Shown here: positions 1 to 8,266 of the stretch, one piece after another
Numbering within the stretch: the first letter of the stretch is position 1
Layout of the letters: each line of letters begins with the position of its first letter
Origin: Paenibacillus contaminans
Lineage (GTDB): Bacteria > Bacillota > Bacilli > Paenibacillales > NBRC-103111
Direction: 5' to 3'
DNA: 64,000 bases
Assembly: GCF_003285015.1 (NCBI RefSeq)
Contig: NZ_QMFB01000012.1
Span: forward strand, 124,001-188,000
Notes under the pieces: model-generated
The model's input: the letters and a program-made list of their open reading frames with translations, nothing else
Told to the model about the DNA's origin: nothing
Databases searched by the model: none
Translations under genes and position numbers: made by a program

Positions 1-620
1 ATCTCGTCGAACGCCTCCAGACCGATTCTTCTATCCACTTGGTGCTCGGTCCAGTAATCCCGCCCGTACTCGCTTGCGAACGTCGTCCCGTACCGGCGCG
101 CCAAAGCTTCGGTTATCGTAGATTTACCTGTTGACATAGCTCCCACGAACACGACTTTCGTAATTAAATCCCGGTACACGATATCGCTTATAAATTCCCG
201 ATACTTATAAGGATCCGAGCGGACCATCGTCGCCGAAATCGGAACAAGCTTGCGAGCCTCATCCACTCGTCTATCCGCCGCGCCCAGCGCGATGCTCATA
301 TGCTCGCCATAAAATTCGCTGGAGTAAAAATGCGTCACCCGCTCGCCATTCAGCAGCCCCAAAATATACTGCTCTTCCCGAATCTCATGCTCCCGGTCAT
401 TCGAATAACCGTCCGGTCCGTCCCAAGCTTCGATGACCCGGACCGTCGGATACAGCTTGCGGATCCAGTTCGCCCGAATATGAAGCGGACTGGTGATGAC
501 ATCCGTCTCATAAATGACGACAATCAGCTCGTCGACCTCTTGCAGCGCGGTATCGAACATAAGCTGATGGCCCTTATGCAGCGGCGCAAATTTCCCCAAA
601 GTTAAACCCAGCATTTTCAT
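1..620 (-). CDS. nadR: NadR-like NMN adenylyltransferase / nicotinamide riboside kinase (partial)
   Basis: The frame opens at an ATG at 620 and runs off the left edge, so about 206 N-terminal residues are visible. An adenylyltransferase half carries the nucleotidyl-transfer signature GKFAPLHKGHQ (residues 9-19). It is followed by a kinase half with the P-loop GAMSTGKST (about 160-168). This order is that of bifunctional NadR, which phosphorylates nicotinamide riboside and adenylates NMN to NAD. The ATG overlaps the pnuC stop codon (ATGA), so translation is probably coupled to the riboside importer. No N-terminal helix-turn-helix is present, unlike enterobacterial NadR, so it should be an enzyme rather than a repressor. 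Confidence 0.88.
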   Translation of the reverse strand, partial: MKMLGLTLGKFAPLHKGHQLMFDTALQEVDELIVVIYETDVITSPLHIRANWIRKLYPTVRVIEAWDGPDGYSNDREHEIREEQYILGLLNGERVTHFYSSEFYGEHMSIALGAADRRVDEARKLVPISATMVRSDPYKYREFISDIVYRDLITKVVFVGAMSTGKSTITEALARRYGTTFASEYGRDYWTEHQVDRRIGLEAFDE

Positions 621-1294
621 AACACAACCCCCTTGGCCCCTTTATTCCAGGTGTAATAGCCGTAAATCGCGTTGATCAGGTAGGCGCTCCACATGACGAT
701 CATCAAGACGCCATCCGGACTTCCGTCCATCGTTCGAATCACCCACAGCAGCACCGTAAAAATATTCAGGATGATATAAACCAGCCATTGCTCTTTAAAC
801 CTTCTCACCATCAAAAACGTCGCCACAACCGATAACACGGTCGTAAGGGCATCGATATAGGGCGAATTTTGCTCCGGGATGAACGACAGTCCGAAACCGA
901 GCGCCAAGCTGCCTAATACGCAAACGGCCGCTACTAGGGCTAACCCTTTCGTATCCATCTGCCTCATAACCAGCTTGCCGCCGTAGCGATGTTTATTCCA
1001 CATGACGAAGCCGATCACGTTCATCGGTACGAAGAAGAGCAGATTCAGCATGACCTCCCCGAACAATCCGTTGACGTAAGCCAAATAAGCGTAGCCGAAC
1101 GTATTATACATACCGAAAACATAGGTCATCATGTTGCCCTTGGCCGCGAGGACCACACACAGTACGCCCGTTAAAAAGACCGTAAATCCGAACAATGTAT
1201 CCTTCATGATCACCGTCAACACAATAGCGATTCCGGAGAACAGGCCCAGCCAAGCTATTTCGTATACGTTCCAACCACCCAAAGCTTTTCTCAC
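617..1294 (-). CDS. pnuC: Nicotinamide riboside transporter PnuC
   Basis: A 225-residue integral membrane protein with seven to eight hydrophobic segments. It shows PnuC-type features: a WNVYEIAWLG amphipathic start, aromatic-rich helices and a C-terminal YLINAIYGYYTW segment with W/Y residues typical of the substrate channel. PnuC facilitates uptake of nicotinamide riboside, which the downstream kinase traps by phosphorylation. The start is GTG at 1294 behind GGAGGGG at a good distance. The stop overlaps the start of the nadR-like gene, so the two form one operon. A perfect palindrome lies upstream at 1340-1356. Confidence 0.9.
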   Translation of the reverse strand: MRKALGGWNVYEIAWLGLFSGIAIVLTVIMKDTLFGFTVFLTGVLCVVLAAKGNMMTYVFGMYNTFGYAYLAYVNGLFGEVMLNLLFFVPMNVIGFVMWNKHRYGGKLVMRQMDTKGLALVAAVCVLGSLALGFGLSFIPEQNSPYIDALTTVLSVVATFLMVRRFKEQWLVYIILNIFTVLLWVIRTMDGSPDGVLMIVMWSAYLINAIYGYYTWNKGAKGVVL

Positions 1295-1339
1295 TTGTAT
1301 CCCCTCCGGTTTCCATTCGATTCTTCGTATCGAAATGAT

Positions 1340-1356
1340 ATTAACAATTTGTTAAT
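1340..1356. promoter_or_regulatory. Palindromic operator candidate upstream of pnuC-nadR
   Basis: ATTAACAATTTGTTAAT is an exact inverted repeat (8-bp arms around one T), 46 bp upstream of the pnuC start. On the minus strand it sits between TTGTTA and TATCAT, which could be -35 and -10 hexamers about 15 bp apart. The position suits a repressor of NAD salvage, but I cannot match the site to a named regulator motif. Confidence 0.4.
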
Positions 1357-1516
1357 AACAAAAATACCAGAAGAGCATGCCGGCTGCAAGTGATTTTTTA
1401 CCTATTTCGTTTGACCCATGGGTCTCCGAATATTGAAACCTTTGTTCGCCTATGCCACAATGAAAAGGACTACGCCAGTAAACGGTTTAACTTTCATAAA
1501 CGGAGGTCGTTTAAAC

Positions 1517-2434
1517 ATGAGAACGATAAAACTTGGAGTTAGCACGTTAGAGGTACCCGTCATCGCGGTCGGCTGCATGCGTATCGGATCACTGGACAAG
1601 CCGCAGGCCGAGCGCTTCGTCCAAGCGGCGCTTGAGGAAGGCGCGAACTTTTTCGATCATGCGGATATTTACGGCAAAGGCAAATGCGAGGAAGTATTCG
1701 CGGAAGCCATCCGGATGAGCCCAAGCGTTCGCGACAACATCATTCTGCAATCCAAATGCGGCATTCGCCCCGGCATGTTCGACTTCTCCAAAGAGCATAT
1801 TCTCAACTCGGTAGACGGCATTCTGAAGCGGCTCCAAACCGACTACTTGGATGTACTGCTGCTGCACCGCCCGGATACGCTCGTCGAGCCGGAGGAAGTG
1901 GCGGAAGCCTTCGATCTGCTTGAGCGCTCGGGTAAAGTGCGTCATTTCGGCGTCTCCAACCAAAATCCGATGCAAATCCAGCTGCTGAAGAAGTCTGTCA
2001 AGCAGCCGATCGTCGCCAACCAGCTCCAGCTCAGCGTCACGAACGCCAATATGATCTCCCAAGGCTTCAACGTCAACATGGAGAACCATTCGGCCGTGAA
2101 CCGTGACGGCAGCGTACTCGATTTTTGCAGACTGCACGATATTACCATTCAGCCTTGGTCGCCGTTCCAATACGGATTTTTTGAGGGCGTCTTCCTTGAC
2201 AACGACAAGTTCCCCGAACTGAACAAGAAAATCAACGAAATCGCTGCAAAATACGAAGTCAGCAACACGACGATCGCCATCGCTTGGCTGCTTCGTCACC
2301 CGGCGAACATGCAGCCTGTCACAGGCACGATGAATATCGAGCGGTTGAAGGATTGCTGCAAAGCAGCCGACATTCGCCTGACGCGCGAAGAATGGTACGA
2401 TATTTTCCGTTCCGCCGGCAACATTCTTCCCTAA
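1517..2434 (+). CDS. Aldo/keto reductase, YdhF-like
   Basis: A 305-residue NADPH-dependent aldo/keto reductase. The AKR catalytic tetrad is visible: Asp47 and Tyr52 in FFDHADIYG, Lys80 in LQSKCG and His117 in LLLHRPD, followed by the KVRHFGVSN strand. The region from HADIYGKGKCEE through HRPDTLVEPEEVAEAF resembles E. coli YdhF. The frame is open from 1418, but ATG 1517 is preferred because CGGAGG lies 11 bases before it and the upstream 33 residues match nothing in the family. The substrate is unknown. The gene stands alone, diverging from pnuC, and ends in a strong terminator. Confidence 0.9.
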   Translation: MRTIKLGVSTLEVPVIAVGCMRIGSLDKPQAERFVQAALEEGANFFDHADIYGKGKCEEVFAEAIRMSPSVRDNIILQSKCGIRPGMFDFSKEHILNSVDGILKRLQTDYLDVLLLHRPDTLVEPEEVAEAFDLLERSGKVRHFGVSNQNPMQIQLLKKSVKQPIVANQLQLSVTNANMISQGFNVNMENHSAVNRDGSVLDFCRLHDITIQPWSPFQYGFFEGVFLDNDKFPELNKKINEIAAKYEVSNTTIAIAWLLRHPANMQPVTGTMNIERLKDCCKAADIRLTREEWYDIFRSAGNILP

Positions 2435-2442
2435 CAGCGCAA

Positions 2443-2478
2443 AAAGGACACCCCGCGATCACACGGGGGGTGTCCTTT
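2443..2478. terminator. Bidirectional intrinsic terminator
   Basis: A perfect 12-bp stem, AAAGGACACCCC paired with GGGGTGTCCTTT, separates the convergent aldo/keto reductase and MFS genes. The A-run before it and T-run after it allow termination from both sides. Confidence 0.85.
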
Positions 2479-2484
2479 CTTAGA

Positions 2485-4008
2485 TTAATGCGCAGCCGAA
2501 TACTGATCCTGTTCGGCAGTTGGATCGAACTTCTCTTTGCTCATGACGAATGCCGCTAACAGGGCAATAACAGCCGGGATAATCGCCCAAGCAAAGGTAT
2601 GAACGATCGAAGAGGAGAGCGCATCCGTAATTTGCCCAAGAACTTGGGCAGGAATGCTGTCCCTCGTTTCCGGAGTGAGGATTTTACTAGGATCGCTTAG
2701 ATCGACGCCTGCAGGCATGGGACCTCCGCTCTCGAAGACCGCAGCTAATTTATTCGTAAACACATGACTTTGAATAATGCCGAAAACCGTAATTCCAAGC
2801 GTCATTCCAAGCTCTCGGTTAAAGTTAAGCGTCGAGCTTGCAGAACCGCGTTGCCTTGCCGGGAAGCCATGAATTGCCGCATTGCTTAATACCGAGAACG
2901 AGGAGCCGATCCCAAGACCGATGAGAACCATGAAGATCGTGACCATGAAGCGCGAAGAGTCCGTCGTTAACGTGGTGAGCAGAGCAATACCGATAACAAG
3001 CAAAGCTAATGTCGGGATCATGATGGAACGATATCTGAACTTAGCAAGAAAGGAGCCGCCTCCAGCGGCAGTAACGACCGATCCAAGCATCATCGGAAGC
3101 AGAACAAGCCCCGAATTCGTCGCCGAACCGCCAAGAACTCCCTGGATGAAAATCGGAATGTAAATAGAAGCCGTTATAAACGCCGCACCGCTAAAGATAG
3201 CCATTATATTACTCGTCGAATAGAGACGGTTCTTGAACATACCGAACGTGATGATGGGCTCCTGCGCTCGGCGCTCGATTAGAATAAAGCCCGATAGAAG
3301 CACCGCGAAAGCTGCGAACAGTCCGATTATCATGCCGGAATCCCAAGCGTATTGCTTGCCGCCAAGCTCAAGCGCGAACATCAGGCAAACCACAGAACCG
3401 ACTAATGTAAATGCGCCGAGATAGTCGATTCTCTGCTTGGAGTGTTCGACGGACTCTTTGTAAAAGAAAGCAATCATTACGAATGCAAGAAGACCCAGCG
3501 GCAAATTGATGTAGAAGATCCAAGACCAATTGATATAATCCGTAAGATACGCACCAAGAAGCGGCCCGAATATACTGGAGAGGCCAAATACGGCTCCGAA
3601 TAACCCGCCCATCTTGCCGCGCTTCTCCGCAGGAACCACATCGAACATGATTGTGAAAGCGATCGGCATAAGCGCCCCTCCGCCAATCCCTTGAATCGCG
3701 CGATAAATACTAAGCTGTACGATCGTTTCCGCCGTACCGCATAAGGCAGAACCCGCCATAAATACGATAATGCCGAAAATAAAGAAACGTTTACGGCCAT
3801 ACATATCCGATAGTTTGCCGAAAATCGGCATCCCGGCCATCTCTGCCACCATATATGCCGAGGTCACCCACATCAATTTATCAAAACCGCCTAATTCCCC
3901 CACGATTGTGCCGATCGCGGTTGCTACGATGGTGTTATCCATCGAAGCCATAAGAATGGCCAGCAGCAGCCCCGCAAGGATAACGCCCAACTTATTTCCA
4001 GTTACCAT
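2485..4008 (-). CDS. MFS drug efflux transporter, DHA2 (14-TM) family
   Basis: About 507 residues with 14 predicted membrane helices, the size and pattern of DHA2/EmrB-QacA proton-driven drug exporters. Visible motifs are ASMDNTIVATAIGTIVGELGG in helix 1 (motif D1-like), GKLSDMYGRKRFF (motif A, loop 2-3) and AIQGIGGGALMP in helix 4. ATG 4008 is chosen because GGAGG lies upstream at 11 bases. An in-frame GTG at 4026 would add six residues. The gene follows the UvrA-like gene by 44 bp on the same strand, so both are probably exported-drug or stress genes under the MarR regulator. Confidence 0.88.
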   Translation of the reverse strand: MVTGNKLGVILAGLLLAILMASMDNTIVATAIGTIVGELGGFDKLMWVTSAYMVAEMAGMPIFGKLSDMYGRKRFFIFGIIVFMAGSALCGTAETIVQLSIYRAIQGIGGGALMPIAFTIMFDVVPAEKRGKMGGLFGAVFGLSSIFGPLLGAYLTDYINWSWIFYINLPLGLLAFVMIAFFYKESVEHSKQRIDYLGAFTLVGSVVCLMFALELGGKQYAWDSGMIIGLFAAFAVLLSGFILIERRAQEPIITFGMFKNRLYSTSNIMAIFSGAAFITASIYIPIFIQGVLGGSATNSGLVLLPMMLGSVVTAAGGGSFLAKFRYRSIMIPTLALLVIGIALLTTLTTDSSRFMVTIFMVLIGLGIGSSFSVLSNAAIHGFPARQRGSASSTLNFNRELGMTLGITVFGIIQSHVFTNKLAAVFESGGPMPAGVDLSDPSKILTPETRDSIPAQVLGQITDALSSSIVHTFAWAIIPAVIALLAAFVMSKEKFDPTAEQDQYSAAH

Positions 4009-4052
4009 CTTTACTTGTTCCTCCACTCATCCTTTACTTCTGTTATCCGGGT

Positions 4053-6560
4053 TCAGGACTTCTCCGTTAACACCCGTTTCAAAAACGTTCCCGTGTACGA
4101 AGCCATCACTTCGGCTATTTGCTCAGGTGTGCCTTCAGCAACAAGCCTGCCTCCGGCTGCCCCGCCCTCCGGGCCGATATCGATCACCCAGTCGGATTCC
4201 CGGATCAATTCCAAGCTGTGCTCGACGACAACAACGGTATTTCCCGTATCGACAAGCTTATCGAGCAAGACTTGAAGCCTTACGATGTCGGTCGGATGAA
4301 GACCGGTCGTCGGCTCGTCCAATAAATATAACGTATGGCTTTTCGACGGCTTGCTCAGCTCTTTGGCCAGCCTGATTCGTTGTCCCTCGCCGCCGGATAA
4401 GGTTTTTACCGATTGTCCCCACTTCAGGTAGCCGAGGCCGACCTCGCACAGCATCTCGATCATTCCCGCCATTTTAGGCTCCTCGCTTAGGATCGGCAGG
4501 CTTTCCTCCACCGACAGATTCAACAAATCCGAGATCGAGTTGCCCTTATACCGGACCTGCAAAACCTCCTCCGTAAACCTCCTCCCTTTGCAAGCGGGGC
4601 ATTTCACTTCCAGATCGGGCAAGAAATTCATGTCGACGGAGACCGTACCAAGCCCCTGACATGTCTCACATCGTCCCCCGGGTGTGTTGAAGGAAAAATG
4701 CTTCGTGGTCAGCTTTCTTGCCTTTGCCTCCGGCAAGCCCGCGAACAGCTGCCGCAGCGGAGTGAATACATCCGTATAGGTGGCGACATTCGAGCGCTGG
4801 ACCCTGCCCATAGGAGACTGGTCAACGATGACGATATTCCCGACATGCTCCAAGCCTTTTATATTCTTGCATCCCTTCGGCACCCGCTCCTCCGGGTTTC
4901 CCTGGGCAAGTATGTCGAATACAAGCGTAGATTTCCCCGAACCCGACACTCCTGTTACGGACACTAAACAACCCAGCGGGAAGGAAACGGCCGGGATATC
5001 GAGATTGCGATCCTTTGCCTGTTCAATCGTCACATATCTTCCATTTCCTTTCCTTCGGATACGCGGGAGAGCCGGAAGCCGGTTTTCTCTCAAATAGGCG
5101 CCGGTGACCGAGTGCATGCTTGCCATCAAGTCCCCCAAACTGCCCTCGCCCACCACGGTTCCGCCATGCAGTCCGGCGCCGGGACCGATATCGATCACAT
5201 GATCGGCTGCCCGCATCATTTCGGTATCGTGTTCGATTACGAGCACCGTATTCCCTAAATCGCGCAGCTGCTGAAGAACCCGGATTAGTCCCGCCGTATC
5301 CCTTGGATGAAGGCCCGTTGTCGGTTCATCCAAAATATAGAGCACCCCGGTCAGGCCCGAGCCAAGAAGCGATGCGAGCCGCAGACGCTGCGCTTCACCT
5401 CCCGACAGCGTTACGGTCTGCCGGTTCATGGACAAATAGCCGAGACCGACGTCCATCATTCTCTTCAACCGTTTGGGCATGTCATGAAGAATGGGCTCCA
5501 GCAGATGCTGGCCTTCGGGCGGCAGTGCCGTCGCCAGCTTTTCCGTCCACTCGAGCACTTCGCCGAGCGACCACTCCGATACTTCGGAGATGGAAGAACC
5601 CGCTACCCGCACGAGGCGAACCTCTCTCTTCAGGCGGGCTCCGAGGCATTCGGGACATTGCTGTTCGTGGAAGAAGCCCCCTTCTTTCTCCTGTGCGCCG
5701 GCTTCCCCTTCCTTCTCCTTGTAACGCCGCCACAATCCGGGGATGACACCCTCGAATTTCGTTCCTTGGATCGGCTTTACGTTCGGGCAATGGCGCTTGA
5801 ATTGCTCGCTCTCGACACCGTAATACAGCAGATCGCGCTGAACCTCTCCATATTCCTTCAGAGGCTGGTCCGGATCGAAAACAAAGCCGTAATGCTTGCC
5901 AGCCGCTGCTAAAATACGCATTTGAATATCGCGATGAACGCCGTTCAACGAAGCTACTCCCCCGTCGCGCAAACTGAGTTCCGGATAAAATACCGCGGCT
6001 TCGTTAATGCTTGCCACATGACCCAGTCCTCCGCATGCTTCGCATGCCCCCTCCGGCTTGTTGAAGGAAAAGTGCGGCATGCCCAGCCTCTCCAGTTCGG
6101 CGTTACAATGCGGACATGCGAATAATTGAACGGCTCCCCATTCGTCGTCCTCCCCCGCCGGTACGCTTGCCGGCTCCAAAGCCGGCGGTATGCTGCCGCT
6201 GCACGAAGGGCATTTCCGCTCCCCAAGTCTGGAAAAGATAAAACGGACAAATGTATAAATATCCGTCACGGTACCGACCGTCGAGCGCGGATTGCGATTA
6301 GTGACATGCTGTCCGATACTGATGGACGGGGATAATCCTTCGATAGACTCAACCTTCGGCTTGCCGATAGAATCAGACGTCATTCCCATCGACTCCATAT
6401 ATTGCCGCTGGCATTCCCGCTGAAGCGTATCCATGGCCAATGTCGATTTTCCCGAACCCGACGGCCCCGTCAGAACCACAAGTTTATATTTAGGTATGGA
6501 AAGCGAGATGTGCTTTAGATTGTTTTCCCGCGCGCCTTGAATGATAATGCTGTCCTTCAC
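4053..6560 (-). CDS. UvrA-like ABC ATPase (short form, drug-resistance type)
   Basis: An 835-residue protein with the UvrA layout: Walker A GPSGSGKST near residue 32, zinc-finger CxxC pairs (CPSC/CPHC and CETC/CPAC), signature motifs LSGGEAQRLRLA and LSGGEGQRIRLA, a second Walker A GVSGSGKST, and two LLDEPTTGLHP/ILDEPTTGLHP Walker B segments. It is over 100 residues shorter than housekeeping UvrA (about 950). This fits UvrA2/DrrC-type proteins linked to resistance against DNA-binding drugs. Start GTG 6560 has GAGGTGAAGG upstream. Its MFS and MarR neighbours support a resistance role rather than general excision repair. Confidence 0.82.
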   Translation of the reverse strand: MKDSIIIQGARENNLKHISLSIPKYKLVVLTGPSGSGKSTLAMDTLQRECQRQYMESMGMTSDSIGKPKVESIEGLSPSISIGQHVTNRNPRSTVGTVTDIYTFVRFIFSRLGERKCPSCSGSIPPALEPASVPAGEDDEWGAVQLFACPHCNAELERLGMPHFSFNKPEGACEACGGLGHVASINEAAVFYPELSLRDGGVASLNGVHRDIQMRILAAAGKHYGFVFDPDQPLKEYGEVQRDLLYYGVESEQFKRHCPNVKPIQGTKFEGVIPGLWRRYKEKEGEAGAQEKEGGFFHEQQCPECLGARLKREVRLVRVAGSSISEVSEWSLGEVLEWTEKLATALPPEGQHLLEPILHDMPKRLKRMMDVGLGYLSMNRQTVTLSGGEAQRLRLASLLGSGLTGVLYILDEPTTGLHPRDTAGLIRVLQQLRDLGNTVLVIEHDTEMMRAADHVIDIGPGAGLHGGTVVGEGSLGDLMASMHSVTGAYLRENRLPALPRIRRKGNGRYVTIEQAKDRNLDIPAVSFPLGCLVSVTGVSGSGKSTLVFDILAQGNPEERVPKGCKNIKGLEHVGNIVIVDQSPMGRVQRSNVATYTDVFTPLRQLFAGLPEAKARKLTTKHFSFNTPGGRCETCQGLGTVSVDMNFLPDLEVKCPACKGRRFTEEVLQVRYKGNSISDLLNLSVEESLPILSEEPKMAGMIEMLCEVGLGYLKWGQSVKTLSGGEGQRIRLAKELSKPSKSHTLYLLDEPTTGLHPTDIVRLQVLLDKLVDTGNTVVVVEHSLELIRESDWVIDIGPEGGAAGGRLVAEGTPEQIAEVMASYTGTFLKRVLTEKS

Positions 6561-6641
6561 AAGCCTTCACCTCGCGACAGAGTTTGTCCCCTTTTGCAAA
6601 TCAGGGGCGTTTTCGTTAGAATGAACATAGTCATACACCAA

Positions 6642-6658
6642 TATCGAGAATCTCGATA
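6642..6658. promoter_or_regulatory. MarR operator 1
   Basis: TATCGAGAATCTCGATA is an exact palindrome (8-bp arms, 1-bp centre) in the divergent region between the UvrA-like gene and marR. Its size and AT-rich ends match MarR-family sites. Confidence 0.65.
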
Positions 6659-6664
6659 ATCAAA

Positions 6665-6683
6665 TATCTTGATAATCAAGATA
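6665..6683. promoter_or_regulatory. MarR operator 2
   Basis: TATCTTGATAATCAAGATA is an exact palindrome (9-bp arms, 1-bp centre), 6 bp from operator 1 and 28 bp before the marR start. The two centres are 24 bp apart, about two helical turns. Paired MarR dimers on one DNA face could therefore repress both divergent promoters. Confidence 0.7.
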
Positions 6684-6710
6684 ATAACAGCATAGAAGGA
6701 GGTTAGTTTT

Positions 6711-7199
6711 TTGTCAAGTGATCCGCACGACCCCATCACGGATCCGGCGGAGCAGTTCACCTTGCTCATGCGTGGACTTGGAAACCGAACCGTACAATAC
6801 CAGCACAATGTCGCTGCTTCTTTAGGGTTATACAATAACGATTTTATTTCCGTCGATATATTGCGCGACAAAGGACCGATCACGGCCGGTGAGCTGTCCA
6901 AATTAACCGGGCTCGCCACCGGGAGCGTGACTACCTTAATCGATCGCCTGGAGAAAATCGGGTACGTCCGCAGGCAGAACGACCCCAATGACCGCCGCAA
7001 AGTGATTATTGTCCCGGAATACGAGCACAAAGAGGAGATCATCCAAACGTATCAGCCTCTTCATGACGCCATGATTCGGCTAGCCTCCACTTATACGGCA
7101 GATGAGCTTGAGCTTATCATGCAGTTTCTGGGCAAAGCCTGTACGGTTCTCGATGAACAGATTCAAGAACTCAGCTCCACTGCGCGCAAGAAATCCTGA
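6711..7199 (+). CDS. MarR-family transcriptional regulator
   Basis: A 162-residue winged-helix dimeric regulator. The HTH spans GPITAGELSKLTGLATGSVTTLIDRLEK (about 60-88). The wing is YVRRQNDPNDRRK with the typical D-x-R-R-K. It starts with TTG at 6711, set by AAGGAGG 8 bases upstream. A weak start codon limits regulator dosage. Two palindromes upstream indicate autoregulation and control of the divergent UvrA-like/MFS operon, probably relieved by a drug ligand. It ends at a terminator. Confidence 0.9.
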   Translation: MSSDPHDPITDPAEQFTLLMRGLGNRTVQYQHNVAASLGLYNNDFISVDILRDKGPITAGELSKLTGLATGSVTTLIDRLEKIGYVRRQNDPNDRRKVIIVPEYEHKEEIIQTYQPLHDAMIRLASTYTADELELIMQFLGKACTVLDEQIQELSSTARKKS

Positions 7200-7207
7200 A
7201 TTCAGGT

Positions 7208-7237
7208 AAAAGGCCACCCTCTGCAGGATGGCCTTTT
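7208..7237 (+). terminator. Intrinsic terminator after marR
   Basis: Stem AAAAGGCCA with TGGCCTTTT around a CCCTCTGCAGGA loop, ending in a T-run. It begins 8 bases past the marR stop. Confidence 0.75.
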
Positions 7238-7359
7238 CAAATTCGATTATCCGCTTCCATCCGCTGCTTTACCCGGTTCAATGCAAATCCGAAAACCGGC
7301 TTCATGTAGCCGCGAATCAATTCCGCAGCTTCGTTCTCGTCTTGCCTTATCAGCTTCAT
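7237..7359 (-). pseudogene. Remnant of a sigma-70-family factor, N-terminal 40 residues only
   Basis: A 40-codon frame with a textbook start (GGAGG, 6 bases, ATG at 7359). It contains YMKPVFGFALNRVKQRMEAD, which resembles the beginning of sigma region 2 in Paenibacillus-type sigma factors, where the next residues would be a DLAQEI-like stretch. The frame instead reads NRI and stops exactly at the edge of the marR terminator. Everything after the first helix is missing, so it is probably a deletion remnant that kept its start site. Family assignment rests on about 20 residues. Confidence 0.45.
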
Positions 7360-7472
7360 CCTTCGCCTCCTGCAGCTGCCTTTCGGAAGTTCCTGTCAAT
7401 CATATAGTGTGCCGGGAAGAAAAAAGGTTGGGAGTTTTTGAAATATTTTCTTATAGCAAAATACTCGAACCC

Positions 7473-7514
7473 TTGACTTAAGTCAATGAACGGTCTCGAG
7501 CCTCCAAATATAAT
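7473..7514 (+). promoter_or_regulatory. Class II CRP/FNR-type promoter for the DUF4386 gene
   Basis: TTGACTTAAGTCAA (7473-7486) is a perfect TTGAC-N4-GTCAA dyad of the CRP/FNR type. A consensus TATAAT follows at 7509-7514, giving a start near 7521 and placing the dyad centre at -41.5. This is the position from which FNR/CRP proteins activate class II promoters. No good -35 hexamer is present otherwise. The Crp/Fnr gene at 8267-8851 is the obvious candidate activator. Confidence 0.6.
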
Positions 7515-7547
7515 GAAAATTAAACATTTCATATAGGAGGTCAACTT

Positions 7548-8258
7548 ATGACTGCCTCAGAATCGTCTCAGCGGAAATCCGCTCTAACGGCGGGCATTTC
7601 ACTTGTCATCATGGCGCTTGCCGCATTTTTCTCCTATGGCTTTGTTCATGGAAGCCTTGTTGTGCAAGACGATGCCGGCGCCACATTCAACAACCTCATG
7701 TCATCAAATAACCTTTTCAAAGCGGAAATCTTGGGCTGGATCGTTATCTTGATTGCCGACGTGTTGGTCGCTTGGGCGCTATATGTGTATCTGGAGCCGA
7801 TCAATAAAAACCTTTCGGTGCTCGCTGCCTGGCTCCGTCTTATTTATACGGCTATATTGGGGATCGCCATCATGAGTTTGATCGTTGTCCTGCTTCTCAT
7901 GAGACATATGGACGATTTATCTTCATTCAAAGTCGAGCAAATTCAAGCGCTAATGATGTTAGGTGTTGACGCATTCGAAGCGATTTGGTCCGTCGGATTG
8001 ATCCTATTTGGCGGGCATCTGTTGATTGTGGGATATGTGGCTTTCAAATCGGTCGGCATTCCTAAAATAATAAGTATTTTATTGCAGCTTGCTGGAATTG
8101 GCTATATGCTCATCCACCTAGGCGAAACGTTTCTTCCAGAGTATGAAGGGGTCATTTCGGTCCTGAATCTTGTGTTTACTTTGCCCATGGTCGTCGGAGA
8201 ATTAGGCTTCGGGGTGTGGCTGCTTTTCAGAGGAGGCAGACTCCCGGGAAGCGCGTGA
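7548..8258 (+). CDS. DUF4386 family membrane protein
   Basis: A 236-residue protein with six to seven membrane segments (about 12-32, 58-80, 92-118, 143-165, 175-195, 203-228). It has DUF4386 hallmarks: the GISLVIMALAAFFSYGFVHG start, the HMDDLSSFKVEQIQALMMLG loop and the LILFGGHLLIVGYVAFKSVGIPKIISILLQLAGIGYM stretch. The function of the family is unknown. AGGAGG lies 8 bases before ATG 7548. The gene has its own CRP/FNR-type promoter and converges on a Crp/Fnr regulator gene, suggesting the pair acts as a regulator-target module. Confidence 0.82.
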   Translation: MTASESSQRKSALTAGISLVIMALAAFFSYGFVHGSLVVQDDAGATFNNLMSSNNLFKAEILGWIVILIADVLVAWALYVYLEPINKNLSVLAAWLRLIYTAILGIAIMSLIVVLLLMRHMDDLSSFKVEQIQALMMLGVDAFEAIWSVGLILFGGHLLIVGYVAFKSVGIPKIISILLQLAGIGYMLIHLGETFLPEYEGVISVLNLVFTLPMVVGELGFGVWLLFRGGRLPGSA

Positions 8259-8266
8259 CAACCTTT

